This document shows, one piece after another, positions 1 to 8,346 of a stretch of 24,002 nt of DNA. Each line of letters starts with the position of its first letter. The first letter of the stretch is position 1. Under the pieces are notes generated by a model, which was not told the origin of the DNA, searched no databases, and saw only the letters and a program-made list of their open reading frames with translations. Source of the stretch: Firmicutes bacterium UBA5473 (GTDB lineage Bacteria > Bacillota > DTU084); contig DIQB01000021.1 in NCBI GenBank assembly GCA_002427165.1, forward strand, positions 1-24,002, given 5' to 3'. The position numbers were made by a program, and so were the translations under genes.

Positions 1-25
1 TTCGCAAGGTCAAAAAGTACCCTGA

Positions 26-787
26 TATGGAAGAGCCAGTCAAGTAGCTCAAGAGTTTTTTCAATTTCCCCACTGGGAGGGATGCCGTTCGGTCTTGATC
101 CTGGAGAAGGCCGCGTGCTACGCTAATAGCGAAGGCCGACATACAGCCTGGCCTTTAGGCCTTAATAGCATGTGCGGGTCTGGTGGATATAGCTGTGCCA
201 GCTGTGATCCGGGAACGGCATATTGCCACTATTGCCGCAGGGCAAATACTTCTACAGAGGCCTACCACAGAGGGTTTCCAAAAAATAAAAGCGAATCTGG
301 AAAGAGTTGGTCAGTGGGATTGGAAAGCCCTTGAGAATTGCTATTTTGCCACACAGGTAATTTCAGCTGAAAGGCTACGTCTATTATTAAGCTCCTGGTT
401 CTAGTTGCCAGCTACGTCTTTGACCAAGAGGATAAGCTCCTCGTCCTACAACAAGAAAATGAGCAGCAAGCAAATAGGAGTGTGAAGAACTATATTGCCG
501 CACATTTCGGAGAAAAGTTGCGTCTAGAAGATGTGGCGGCTAAAGTTCACCTTAGTCCTTGCTATCTTACAAAATTGTTTAAGCAAGAAACAGGGGAGAC
601 CATCGGGGAATATATTACCAGGATGCGAATAGCTAAGGCGAAAGAGCATCTCCTTGAGGGAGATCAGAAGCTAGTTGAGATCGCAGGTGATATTGGCTAT
701 GATAGTCCCAGCCACTTTTCTCGAACTTTTAAAAAATATGAGGGGGTATCCCCCTCAGAATACCGTAAGCAGAAAACCGGATCATAG
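26..787 (+). pseudogene. Decayed PocR-domain/AraC-type transcriptional regulator
   Basis: Three pieces in two frames together resemble one PocR-sensor plus AraC regulator. Frame 2 (about 26-165) reads a Cys-containing stretch with CRSVLILEKAACYANSEGR. Frame 3 (about 165-404) continues with ACAGLVDIAVPAV and AAGQILLQRPTTEG, which match the PocR-type core (normally CHAGLxDxAVP, then GQ). Frame 2 resumes near 395 with a linker and a complete AraC DNA-binding domain (482-787: two helix-turn-helix units, ending SHFSRTFKKYEGVSPSEYR). The first break lies in a small duplicated patch (GGCCTTTAGGCCTTAA, about 150-165), where the expected Cys-His is also damaged. The second break is a +3 to +2 shift near 390-404. 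Frame 2 is closed upstream by a stop at 23-25, so the N-terminus is missing. The 101-residue C-terminal part could still be translated from GTG 482, but no convincing Shine-Dalgarno precedes it. Assembly error is an alternative to real decay. Confidence 0.75.
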
Positions 788-805
788 AACGCTATGTTCG
801 CTTGG

Positions 806-833
806 GAGGCCGCCTGAGGGTGGTCTCTTTTTT
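806..833 (+). terminator. Rho-independent terminator after the decayed regulator
   Basis: A 9-bp stem (806-814 with 819-827, two G-U pairs) closes a TGAG loop and is followed by six T residues. It sits 18 bases after the last stop codon of the regulator remnant and separates it from the next transcription unit. Confidence 0.85.
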
Positions 834-1159
834 ATGTTTAAAAACTGAGCTTTTCAGTGAGATCTCATTCAGAATAGGTTTAAGTGCATTTACGCTATTT
901 AGAATGGTGTTAGTACAAAAGCTTACCGTTGAGAGGTAAAACGTTACCGCTATAATATTGGGTTCGCACTTTAAGGCATTATAAATTAATGATCGGTTTG
1001 GCGTGTCAAGTCACATATAAATGTTAACGTAGCGTTAGGTTTAAATTTCTATCGATTTATGATACAATTGAAATATATTATAACTGTTAAAATTTGAGAG
1101 TGTATACCTTTTTGGCGGGGCGAGAATAATTTATAGAAAATTGAAAGGGGCCAGTTAAA
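834..1159. other. 326-bp intergenic region upstream of the AraC-type gene
   Basis: AT-rich and without a credible ORF. It holds the promoter/palindrome at 923-956, a second small inverted repeat TAACG-TAG-CGTTA (1025-1037), and a ribosome-binding site (GAAAGGGG, 1143-1150) for the TTG start at 1160. Nothing else was recognised. Confidence 0.6.
929..956 (+). promoter_or_regulatory. Sigma-A-type promoter with a palindrome in its spacer
   Basis: TTGAGA (929-934), a 16-base spacer and a perfect TATAAT (951-956). The spacer contains GGTAA-N4-TTACC (935-948), a palindrome placed where a bound repressor would block RNA polymerase. A further TTACC at 923-927 forms TTACC-N7-GGTAA with the left arm. 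The start of the AraC-type gene is about 200 bases downstream, so a leader of roughly that length is implied. Confidence 0.6.
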
Positions 1160-1993
1160 TTGGTCGGAGAGATAAACCAAAAGCTCTATTTTGAAGATAA
1201 TTTGGTCTATGTTAGTCTCTTGCCCCATCAGGGGGATATTTATGCTCATAAACACGCATTCTATGAATTAGTTTTCTTTGAATATGGACTCCTCAATCAT
1301 AGCTGGGAAGGAGAACGGAGTATCCTAATTGCAGGCGATCTCTTTTGTATTAGACCTGGTGAAACACATCTTTATACCCGCTCAAAGGGGGCGAAGATTT
1401 ATAATTGTCTCTTCTTCCTTGATGCTTTACCAAAAGGAATTATTGAGTTATCTGGGGTGAATGAGCTTTTATTTAGCAAAAATCGGGTACGGTTGCATAC
1501 ACCTATGGCAATGCAGCATGAATTAAAGTGTAATTTGCAAAGGATGATTACAGAACTTGAACATAAATCTCCAGGTTATAACGAGGTTCTGTCCATGTTA
1601 CTAGGAGTGGTTTTGGTTTTTGCCGGTAGACTTTATGATGATTCGATACTACAAGTGGCCTCTTATGCACCTGAAGGAAAGTTAAAGGAGGCATTGGCAT
1701 TTTTGGAAGCTAACTATGAGCAAAAATTAAAGATTGAAGAGGTAGCACTTGCTCACGATCTTAATCCTGAGCAGTTCTCGCGTCTCGCACGGCAGCTAAT
1801 AGGGATTACCCCGCTCCAATATTTGCAAAATATTCGCCTCGGTCAGGCGATGGAGTTATTGTTGGAGGAGGATCTGCCCATAGGTGAGGTTGCCTATTTA
1901 GTCGGCTTTGAGGATGCAAACTATTTTTCAAGGCTTTTCCGGCGACATGTGGGGGTCTCCCCAAGCAAATTTAGAACAAAAAAAGGGTTGTAG
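1160..1993 (+). CDS. AraC/XylS-family transcriptional regulator
   Basis: The 277-residue protein has an N-terminal cupin-like effector/dimerisation domain (about 1-150, with an HKHAFYELVF strand and a GDLFCIRPGETH turn typical of AraC-type cupins). A C-terminal AraC DNA-binding domain follows (about 173-277), with two helix-turn-helix units; the second ends NYFSRLFRRHVGVSPSKFR, the family signature. The TTG start is preceded by GAAAGGGG at a good distance and the cupin begins immediately, so no later start fits. It stands alone between a promoter region and a terminator-like hairpin and precedes a glycoside hydrolase gene in the same direction. By family role it probably activates the downstream sugar-utilisation genes on binding a sugar or breakdown product. 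The ligand is unknown. Confidence 0.9.
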   Translation: MVGEINQKLYFEDNLVYVSLLPHQGDIYAHKHAFYELVFFEYGLLNHSWEGERSILIAGDLFCIRPGETHLYTRSKGAKIYNCLFFLDALPKGIIELSGVNELLFSKNRVRLHTPMAMQHELKCNLQRMITELEHKSPGYNEVLSMLLGVVLVFAGRLYDDSILQVASYAPEGKLKEALAFLEANYEQKLKIEEVALAHDLNPEQFSRLARQLIGITPLQYLQNIRLGQAMELLLEEDLPIGEVAYLVGFEDANYFSRLFRRHVGVSPSKFRTKKGL

Positions 1994-2019
1994 CGCAAAG
2001 TGCTAGAAGGTCGCGTATT

Positions 2020-2049
2020 AACCTCCCGCCGATTAAGGCCGGAGGTTTT
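2020..2049 (+). terminator. Probable intrinsic terminator after the AraC-type gene
   Basis: A hairpin of AACCTCC/GGAGGTT (7 bp), a C-C mismatch and three further G-C pairs encloses a GATTAA loop, and the 3' arm runs into TTTT. The T run is short, so termination may be partial. No clear promoter hexamers were found between it and the next gene, so readthrough is possible. Confidence 0.5.
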
Positions 2050-2176
2050 GTGATCTATACGGTTGTTTTGCGCTCTGTCGGGATAGTGCTAATACAGGAA
2101 AGGGCTGTAATTACAAATAGTGTGCTAACAGTCTTTGCTATTTTTTGATAAATTGATAGTAGGGAGGGAGATAGCT

Positions 2177-5158
2177 ATGAATTTACATGCACTTTTTTCT
2201 AAGCCCCCTACTGAATATAGGAGTGCTCCTTTTTGGTCCTGGAATGATAAATTAGATCCTAAAGAGGTTATTTGGCAAATTAAGGAGATGAAAAAGCAAG
2301 GGATGGGCGGCTTTTTCATGCATTCCCGTGAGGGGCTTGAGACTGAATATCTTGGTTCCGAATGGATGGAGTGTATACACGCAGCGGTTAGTACTGCTCG
2401 TGAAGAGGGGATGGGAGCTTGGCTCTATGATGAAGATCGCTTTCCAAGTGGCGCCGCCGGCAGCCTTGTTACAAGCCTAGGTGATGCCTATCGCTCTAAA
2501 GCTTTAACTTTTGAAGTAAGCGATAGTTTGCCAAAGACTCCGGAGATCTTAATTGCTTTTATTGGTAAAGTTGAAGGCAATCGCCTTTTAGAGCTAAGAG
2601 CTGCCACAGGAAACTTGGCACCAGATGAAGTGTTTTTAATTTTTCGGCAAGAAATAGCCAAAGCCTCTGCATGGTATAACAATGAGGCCCCTGTGGATAA
2701 TCTCAACCCTGAAGCAGTACGCGCCTTTATTAAGTCAACCCATGAGGCATATCGTGCTGAGGTCGGGGAGGAATTCGGGAAGGTTGTGCCAGGGATTTTT
2801 ACAGATGAACCAAATATTCTTCATGGTAATTATCCACAGCGTCGTTACTTACCTTGGACTTATAATTTTGCAGATTATTTCCAACAAAAAAGAGGCTACG
2901 AATTATTGCAAGTGCTACCCTATTTATTTTTAGATGGCAGCCATTCAACCAAAACTCGTCATGATTTTTGGCATACCATAACGGAGCGTTTTGTATCAGC
3001 TTTCAGCCAACAACTAGGAGAGTGGTGTGCAGAGCAAAAGCTTGTCCTCACTGGTCATTACCTTGATGAGAGCGATTTGGGAACAGCAACAAGATTCGCA
3101 GGTGCCATTATGCCTCATTATCCCCATATGCAGATGCCGGGAATTGATATTCTTTATGAACAGACAGACGAATATATTACCATTAAACAGTGCACATCAA
3201 TCGCTAACCAGCTTAGTAAGAAGAGGGTTTTATCTGAAATGTATGGTTGCAGTGGTTGGGAATTTAGTTTTGAAGGGCAAAAGTGGGTTGGTGACTGGCA
3301 GTATGTTCAAGGGATCAATTTTCGTTGTCAGCACTTGGCCCTTTATTCACTCCGCGGTTGCCGCAAACGCGACTACCCTCCCAGCTTCAATTATAATAAT
3401 AGTTGGTGGCAAGAGTACAAAGTATTAGAGGATTATTTTGCAAGATTGGGCGCTGTCCTCTCGCAAGGTAGGCCTATTCGCGAGCTACTGGTGCTTCATC
3501 CTCAAACTACAGCCTGGGCAAAGTTGGGCGATAATAATTGCGAAGAGGTTACAGCGATCGGCGATCGTTTGAATACTTTGGCCAAGGAATTGCTGGTTCA
3601 TCAATACGATTTCGACTTTGGGGATGAATTGGTTATGGCCGAACACGGTAGGATACAGGGAAAAGATTTTTTTGTGGGTGAAGCAGGTTATAAACTTTTA
3701 TTAATTCCGTTCGCCAATACTATTCTTCCATCTACAAAAGAATTGATTGCTGAATTTATTCATGCAGATGGTAAGGTGATAATTTATGGCGACAAACCAA
3801 CCCAAGTAGCTGCTGAGGAAGATTCGAAACTTGATTTTCTATGGCAAGAAGAAAATGTTATTGCGGCTCAAAGTCAAGAGGAACTTTTTGCTGCTTTGGA
3901 TCAGCTATTGGGACAGAGGATAAGAATGAAAACTGAATTGGGGCTGCCTCCAAGTAGTATTTTAGCCATGGAGCGGCAACTGGAGGAGCAGCTAGTCTAT
4001 TTCTTTGTTAATATCGATAAAAAGCGGGAAGTAAAGACTCAGATCACTCTTCCATATAGTGGAAAATTAGAAGAGTGGGATCCATTAACAGGCGAGATCA
4101 GACCGGTTATTGTGCAAGAAGAAGCAAATTCTATGCGTTTTAAGGCAAAGTTTGGACCAGCAGGTTCTAAACTATATGTGGTAAGTATTAATGAGCGCCC
4201 TAAACAAGCGTTGCACCCGATATTTGAACTTAAAGAGAAGAAAGAGTTGGGACCATTGTGGCAGCATATGCGTACTTGCCCTAATATTTTTCTTTTAGAT
4301 CAGTGCGCTTGGCGGCTTGAAGGTGAGGCCTGGTCAGAGGTTTTACCGCTTTGGCGTGCCCAATATGCACTTCGTGAAAAACTTGGGATGAGGCAGATAC
4401 ATATGAATGCCATTGAGCAAAGGTATTTGTGGGTTGACGATGTTCATCCAAAGGATGGTACCAAACTTGAATTGGCATTTAGCTTCCATGTTGAGGAAGT
4501 CCCCGAGAACTTAGAACTTATTTTGGAACAAGCAGAGTTTTTTGAGGTCTATCTGAATGGAATTTCCGGTGGTGAGCTTCAGGGTTGGTTTTTGGATAAG
4601 GCTATGAAGAGAGTGAAGTTGCCTAAAGCCAAACTTGGTGCAAACCAACTGATTTTACGCTGTGAATATTATCACTGGATGGAGCTTGAAGATTGCTTTT
4701 TGGCAGGAGACTTTGCTGTGCTACCTACAAGTTACAGCCTTACCAAAGAGCCCAATGCCTTACGAAGCGGTGATTGGTGCTTGCAAGGCTATCCTTTCTA
4801 CCCGGGAAGCATGCGATATTTGGCCAACTATCACCACTTTCAGGATGAACGTGTCTTTTTAGATTTAGAGGCTAAGGCTATCACCACTCTAATTGAGGTT
4901 AATAGTAAAACAGCGGGAAAAATTCCTTGGCGGGCGGCATCACCTTTGGAATTGACAAACTTTTTAACAGAAGGAGATAATCAGCTAGTAATAGAGGTGT
5001 TTGCAAGTCCTAGAAACATGCTTGGCCCCTTGCATCGCAATGCTCGACAAGGAATGAAGACAGGCCATTGGTCTTTTCGTACTGAGGGAGATGCATGGAA
5101 TGACGAATACGTTCTATGGCCTTGGGGGTTAGAAGCAGTAAAAATTCTTGTAAAATGA
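2177..5158 (+). CDS. Large cytoplasmic glycoside hydrolase, GH106-like
   Basis: A 993-residue protein without a signal peptide. Residues about 15-100 carry the hallmark opening of this group: APFWSWND, MGGFFMHSREGL, then WLYDEDRFPSG. A TDEP motif puts a candidate catalytic acid at Glu211, and LSEMYG puts a second carboxylate at Glu354, both in the N-terminal TIM-barrel half. The remainder looks like beta-sandwich and sugar-binding jelly-roll domains (a strand with FEVYLNG near 793, and a C-terminal GH2-like fold ending DEYVLWPWGLE). Known relatives include alpha-L-rhamnosidases of GH106, but many members of this wider group are uncharacterised, so the sugar specificity is open. The ATG at 2177 is preferred over an upstream in-frame TTG (2135) because AGGGAGGG lies 8 bases before it. 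It is the first gene of a co-directional set and probably cleaves imported oligosaccharides. Confidence 0.8.
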   Translation: MNLHALFSKPPTEYRSAPFWSWNDKLDPKEVIWQIKEMKKQGMGGFFMHSREGLETEYLGSEWMECIHAAVSTAREEGMGAWLYDEDRFPSGAAGSLVTSLGDAYRSKALTFEVSDSLPKTPEILIAFIGKVEGNRLLELRAATGNLAPDEVFLIFRQEIAKASAWYNNEAPVDNLNPEAVRAFIKSTHEAYRAEVGEEFGKVVPGIFTDEPNILHGNYPQRRYLPWTYNFADYFQQKRGYELLQVLPYLFLDGSHSTKTRHDFWHTITERFVSAFSQQLGEWCAEQKLVLTGHYLDESDLGTATRFAGAIMPHYPHMQMPGIDILYEQTDEYITIKQCTSIANQLSKKRVLSEMYGCSGWEFSFEGQKWVGDWQYVQGINFRCQHLALYSLRGCRKRDYPPSFNYNNSWWQEYKVLEDYFARLGAVLSQGRPIRELLVLHPQTTAWAKLGDNNCEEVTAIGDRLNTLAKELLVHQYDFDFGDELVMAEHGRIQGKDFFVGEAGYKLLLIPFANTILPSTKELIAEFIHADGKVIIYGDKPTQVAAEEDSKLDFLWQEENVIAAQSQEELFAALDQLLGQRIRMKTELGLPPSSILAMERQLEEQLVYFFVNIDKKREVKTQITLPYSGKLEEWDPLTGEIRPVIVQEEANSMRFKAKFGPAGSKLYVVSINERPKQALHPIFELKEKKELGPLWQHMRTCPNIFLLDQCAWRLEGEAWSEVLPLWRAQYALREKLGMRQIHMNAIEQRYLWVDDVHPKDGTKLELAFSFHVEEVPENLELILEQAEFFEVYLNGISGGELQGWFLDKAMKRVKLPKAKLGANQLILRCEYYHWMELEDCFLAGDFAVLPTSYSLTKEPNALRSGDWCLQGYPFYPGSMRYLANYHHFQDERVFLDLEAKAITTLIEVNSKTAGKIPWRAASPLELTNFLTEGDNQLVIEVFASPRNMLGPLHRNARQGMKTGHWSFRTEGDAWNDEYVLWPWGLEAVKILVK

Positions 5159-5170
5159 ATAGGAGATAGT

Positions 5171-5193
5171 AGGGAGTTTTTTGAAAACCCCCT
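5171..5193 (+). repeat. Intergenic hairpin (AGGGAGTTTT / AAAACCCCCT)
   Basis: A 10-bp stem with one A-C mismatch closes on a three-base TTG loop in the 78-bp gap between the glycosidase and isomerase genes. No T run follows the 3' arm, so it is more likely an RNA processing or stabilising element than a terminator. Confidence 0.4.
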
Positions 5194-5236
5194 GCATAAG
5201 ATCTGAATTGGAGAAAAAGGATGGAGGGAGTTAGCC

Positions 5237-5995
5237 ATGACGGAGATTGCAGCACAACTGTATACTGTATACGAATTCTTACAGACACCTCAAGAGATTG
5301 CTCGAAGCTTAAAGAAGGTAGCACAGATTGGTTACAGGGCAGTGCAAGTTTCAGGTTTGGGTCCCATCGATACTGATGAGTTGAAAAGTATTTTAGATGC
5401 GGAAGGCTTAGTGGTATGTGCAACTCACGTGGATTTTGAGGAACTGAGAATAGATCTAGATGCTGTGATAGACTATCAAAAAACTTTAGATTGCAATTTT
5501 GTCGCTATCGGCAGTATGCCCCTAGAGTACCGCGACGAAGAGGGTTATCGGCGTTTTGCGGAGGAGATTAACCCAATCGCCAAGGAGCTTTCAAAGGCAG
5601 GTCTTGTCTTTGGCTATCATAATCACAGCTTTGAACTAGAAAGGTTTGGCGAAAAAACGGGATTAGAAATCTTTTTTAATGCTTGCGATGCCGAGTTTGT
5701 CACTGCAGAATTTGATACCTATTGGTTGCAAAACGGTGGTGCTGATCCAATTGTTTGGATTGAATCATTTAGCGACCGGGTGCCGGTTATTCACCTGAAA
5801 GATATGAAAGCACAAAGTAATGATTCGATTATGGCAGAGGTTGGTGAGGGTAATATGAACTGGCAGGGGATCATCGCTGCTTGCAAAAAGGCAGGCACTC
5901 GATGGTATGTGGTAGAACAGGATTATTGTCAGCGAGATCCTTTTGATAGTCTCGCCATAAGTTTTAGTAATCTTAAGAATATGGGTTTAAGATAG
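5237..5995 (+). CDS. Sugar phosphate isomerase/epimerase-like TIM barrel
   Basis: The 252-residue protein fits the xylose-isomerase-like TIM-barrel (AP endonuclease 2) superfamily in length and motif order: AAQLYTV at the first strand, FGYHNHSFEL (His128, His130), an EFDTYW strand (Asp160), VIHLKDMK (His186) and VVEQDYC near the C-terminus (Glu227). The latter four positions match the usual metal-binding Glu/His/Asp set. Members isomerise or epimerise free or phosphorylated sugars and inositols, or dehydrate keto-inositols, and short sequences do not separate these activities. ATG 5237 has GGAGGGAG upstream. Its position between a glycosidase and a transporter suggests it converts the released sugar into a form that enters metabolism. 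Confidence 0.85.
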   Translation: MTEIAAQLYTVYEFLQTPQEIARSLKKVAQIGYRAVQVSGLGPIDTDELKSILDAEGLVVCATHVDFEELRIDLDAVIDYQKTLDCNFVAIGSMPLEYRDEEGYRRFAEEINPIAKELSKAGLVFGYHNHSFELERFGEKTGLEIFFNACDAEFVTAEFDTYWLQNGGADPIVWIESFSDRVPVIHLKDMKAQSNDSIMAEVGEGNMNWQGIIAACKKAGTRWYVVEQDYCQRDPFDSLAISFSNLKNMGLR

Positions 5996-6008
5996 AGAGT
6001 TGTGTGAA

Positions 6009-6026
6009 AGGGAGTTTGGTTTCCCT
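6009..6026 (+). repeat. Small intergenic hairpin
   Basis: AGGGAG pairs with TTCCCT (6 bp, one G-U) around a TTTGGT loop in the gap before the EamA gene. It is weak and has no T run. It is listed because the preceding gap also carries an AGGGAG-type hairpin. Confidence 0.25.
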
Positions 6027-6079
6027 GTATCTTTATTGTGAAAGTGCAAGATAAAAGGAAAGGAGGAAAAGAAGGAAAG

Positions 6080-7018
6080 ATGGAGCTAGGTGATAGCGGG
6101 ATCAAAGGAATTATTTGGGCTTTATTGGGTTCCCTTTTTGGCAGTACAGTCTTTGTTGTTTCACGTATTCTCTTGATGAACGAGCTAGTTGATCCAATCT
6201 CCATGTCCGCGCTTCGTTTTTTAGTAGCAGGGGCGATTATGTTAGTGTGGGGATTTTTCGCTTATGGAAAAGAGATCATTCCCAAATCCGAGGATCTTTT
6301 ACCCTTATTCTGTTTAGGTTTGTTGGGCATGGCAGGAACCAGCACTTTTCTTTTTTATGGTCAACAGATCACCACTGCAACTAACGGTGCCATTATTCGG
6401 GAAGTAGTGCCAGTTATTTTAAATATTTTGATTTCTTTTGGCTTAGGGGAAGCCTTGACTCGCCTTCATTTTTTCGGGTTGGGAGCTAGCGTATTAGGTA
6501 CTCTTTTGGTCACTGGAGCCTTAACAGCAAATGGTTTTTGTTTTACTTCCCAACATTTCAAAGGGGATCTTTTAGTTTTTTGTAGTGCAATTTGCTGGGT
6601 CGCATATTCTTTTTTGGGAAGAAAAGTGGTGACAAAACTGGGCAGTTTCCGAACTACAACTTGGTCCATGCTTTTTGGAGGGCTTCAGCTGCTGGTATTG
6701 GTACTATTAAAGCCAACTACATTCGTCAATTGGAGGCTAGCATGGCCCTATTTAACATACTTAGTGCTTATGGCAACCATTTTGGTCTATTTAGCTTGGT
6801 ATAAGGCGATGGAGCGTCTCAGTTGGCCGCTTCTTAACATCATCCAATGTTTAACCCCAGTTTTTACGATTTTAATTGCCAGAGTATTCCTTGCTGAGGC
6901 TTTAACTTGGTTGGGAGTAATTGGAGTTTTGCTTGTGGTTTTTGGGATTATCATTGTAGGTTGGGTCCCAAGATGCGCGATCGGGGGTTCGAGTCAAACT
7001 TTATCTGAAAGTGAGTGA
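6080..7018 (+). CDS. EamA/DMT-superfamily membrane transporter
   Basis: The 312-residue protein is almost entirely hydrophobic. About ten membrane segments form two repeats of the EamA type. The first repeat starts IIWALLGSLFGSTVFVVSR and includes MSALRFLVAGAIML, and the second includes FCSAICWVAYSFLGRKVV and TPVFTILIARVFLAEALTW. Drug/metabolite transporters of this family export or import small metabolites, and the substrate is not predictable here. ATG 6080 is chosen over the upstream in-frame GTG 6038. The ATG follows AGGAGG (6061-6066, rather far) and GAAGGA (6071-6076), while the GTG has no site and would add a charged tail. The stop codon lies 5 bases before the preferred start of the next gene, which implies coupled translation. 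Confidence 0.85.
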   Translation: MELGDSGIKGIIWALLGSLFGSTVFVVSRILLMNELVDPISMSALRFLVAGAIMLVWGFFAYGKEIIPKSEDLLPLFCLGLLGMAGTSTFLFYGQQITTATNGAIIREVVPVILNILISFGLGEALTRLHFFGLGASVLGTLLVTGALTANGFCFTSQHFKGDLLVFCSAICWVAYSFLGRKVVTKLGSFRTTTWSMLFGGLQLLVLVLLKPTTFVNWRLAWPYLTYLVLMATILVYLAWYKAMERLSWPLLNIIQCLTPVFTILIARVFLAEALTWLGVIGVLLVVFGIIIVGWVPRCAIGGSSQTLSESE

Positions 7019-7023
7019 AGGTG

Positions 7024-8346
7024 ATGGCATACAAAGTAGGGGCAGCTCAGCTTGAAATTACTCCCCCTTTGGGGATCAATTTGGCTGGTTACTTTTATGA
7101 ACGCAAGGCTGAGGGGATGTTGGATTCGCTCTTTGTTAATAGTATTGTAGTTGCCGACGAGGTAACGGAATGGGTTTTGGTTAGCTGCGATTTAATCGGC
7201 ATCACGCTGGATTTGACTAACAAGATTCGTGAGGAGGTTGCAAAGAAAACAGGTTTTCGGTGGGATCAGATTTTAATTTGTTGCACTCATACCCATACAG
7301 GCCCTGCAGTATCCCCTAATTCTGCACCTTACGTACGAGAAGAAGTTTACTTTCAGTTTGTGATGCAGCGAATTTCCGATTGCGTGGTGTTGGCTAAAAG
7401 TAGGCTGGAGCTGGCTGAGGCTTTCTGTGGCCGTGGCAAAGTAGAAGGAGTTGCTTTCAACCGCCGTTTTTGGATGCAGTCAGGGAAAGTTGAAACAAAT
7501 CCGGGTGTGGGTAATCCTCAGATTGTTCGTCCTGCAGGTCCGATTGATCCTGAAGTAGGGGTAGTCTTTTTTCGCTCTAGCGCTACAGGCCAGCTTCTGT
7601 CTATTATTGTCAATTATGCACTGCATGCTGATATTGTTGAGGGTAATTTCATCTCCCCTGATTTTCCAGGCTATATGCGTACAACAATTAAACAGGTTCT
7701 TGGGATAAATTTACCGATTCTTTTCACTCGTGGGGCAGGAGGCGATATCAACCATATTGATGTAAATCTGAACCCAAATAGTCCCACTCGTGCAAAACTA
7801 GCTGAAAAAATTGGTAAACTACTTGCCTTTGAAGTACTAAAAATAATTGAGGCGCCAAGGCAAGAGCGCTGTGAGGGTGCAGTATGGCTTGGGTTGGAGA
7901 ATATTAAACTGCCTTTGCGCGAGATAGAGGAGGAAGAAATAGAAGTAGCGAAAAAACTTATAGCCACAGAGAAACCAACAGATAATGATTGCCCGGAAGT
8001 TATCCGGGCCCGGCGAATCTTAAAAATAGCCCAACATGCTTTTGAACCGATTGAAACTGAAGTTCAGGTGTTGGGCTTGGGCGATGTGGCTTTTGTTGGT
8101 TTGCCCACGGAAATTTTCGTAGAATTGGGTCTGGCTTTAAAAGCAAAATCCCAGTTTCCTTTCACCTGGGTGATAGATCTTGCCAACGATGAGTTTGATT
8201 ACATTCCTACCAAAAGGGCTTATAGTGAGGGTGGTTATGAAGTTAATTCCTCGCCTCTTGCAGCGGGAGCAGGGGAGGAACTAATAGATGTTGCATTGGA
8301 AATCCTCAATTTGCAGGGTAATAATGTTAGGAAGGGGAACAAGTGA
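7024..8346 (+). CDS. Neutral/alkaline ceramidase-like hydrolase domain protein
   Basis: The 440-residue protein opens with VGAAQLEITPPLG and continues with a THTHTGP motif (His89, His91), NYALHAD (His201) and RGAGGDINHID (240-246). This is the pattern of the neutral/alkaline non-lysosomal ceramidase N-terminal domain. In true ceramidases these histidines hold a catalytic zinc for amide hydrolysis. This protein is shorter than full ceramidases, has no signal peptide and so is probably cytoplasmic. Stand-alone versions are common beside sugar genes and have no proven substrate. Starts at GTG 7015 and GTG 7021 are also in frame. ATG 7024 gives the usual N-terminus, but its ribosome-binding site is poor, so coupling to the preceding stop codon may drive initiation. 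Confidence 0.75.
   Translation: MAYKVGAAQLEITPPLGINLAGYFYERKAEGMLDSLFVNSIVVADEVTEWVLVSCDLIGITLDLTNKIREEVAKKTGFRWDQILICCTHTHTGPAVSPNSAPYVREEVYFQFVMQRISDCVVLAKSRLELAEAFCGRGKVEGVAFNRRFWMQSGKVETNPGVGNPQIVRPAGPIDPEVGVVFFRSSATGQLLSIIVNYALHADIVEGNFISPDFPGYMRTTIKQVLGINLPILFTRGAGGDINHIDVNLNPNSPTRAKLAEKIGKLLAFEVLKIIEAPRQERCEGAVWLGLENIKLPLREIEEEEIEVAKKLIATEKPTDNDCPEVIRARRILKIAQHAFEPIETEVQVLGLGDVAFVGLPTEIFVELGLALKAKSQFPFTWVIDLANDEFDYIPTKRAYSEGGYEVNSSPLAAGAGEELIDVALEILNLQGNNVRKGNK

Noticed and set aside
95..334. Stand-alone Cys-rich 79-residue protein
   Set aside because: Its Cys-rich half is an out-of-frame reading of the PocR-like segment; the frame-3 reading gives the conserved GLVDIAVP motif instead.
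978..1009. Minus-strand promoter with TTGACA and TATAAT
   Set aside because: Both hexamers are perfect but the spacer is 20 bases, and no minus-strand gene lies downstream.
5010..5423. 137-residue minus-strand ORF
   Set aside because: It lies antisense to the end of the glycosidase and the start of the isomerase, with no ribosome-binding site or recognisable motif.
7671..7967. 98-residue minus-strand ORF, Ser/Pro-rich
   Set aside because: Antisense shadow of the ceramidase-like gene, whose frame carries conserved motifs.
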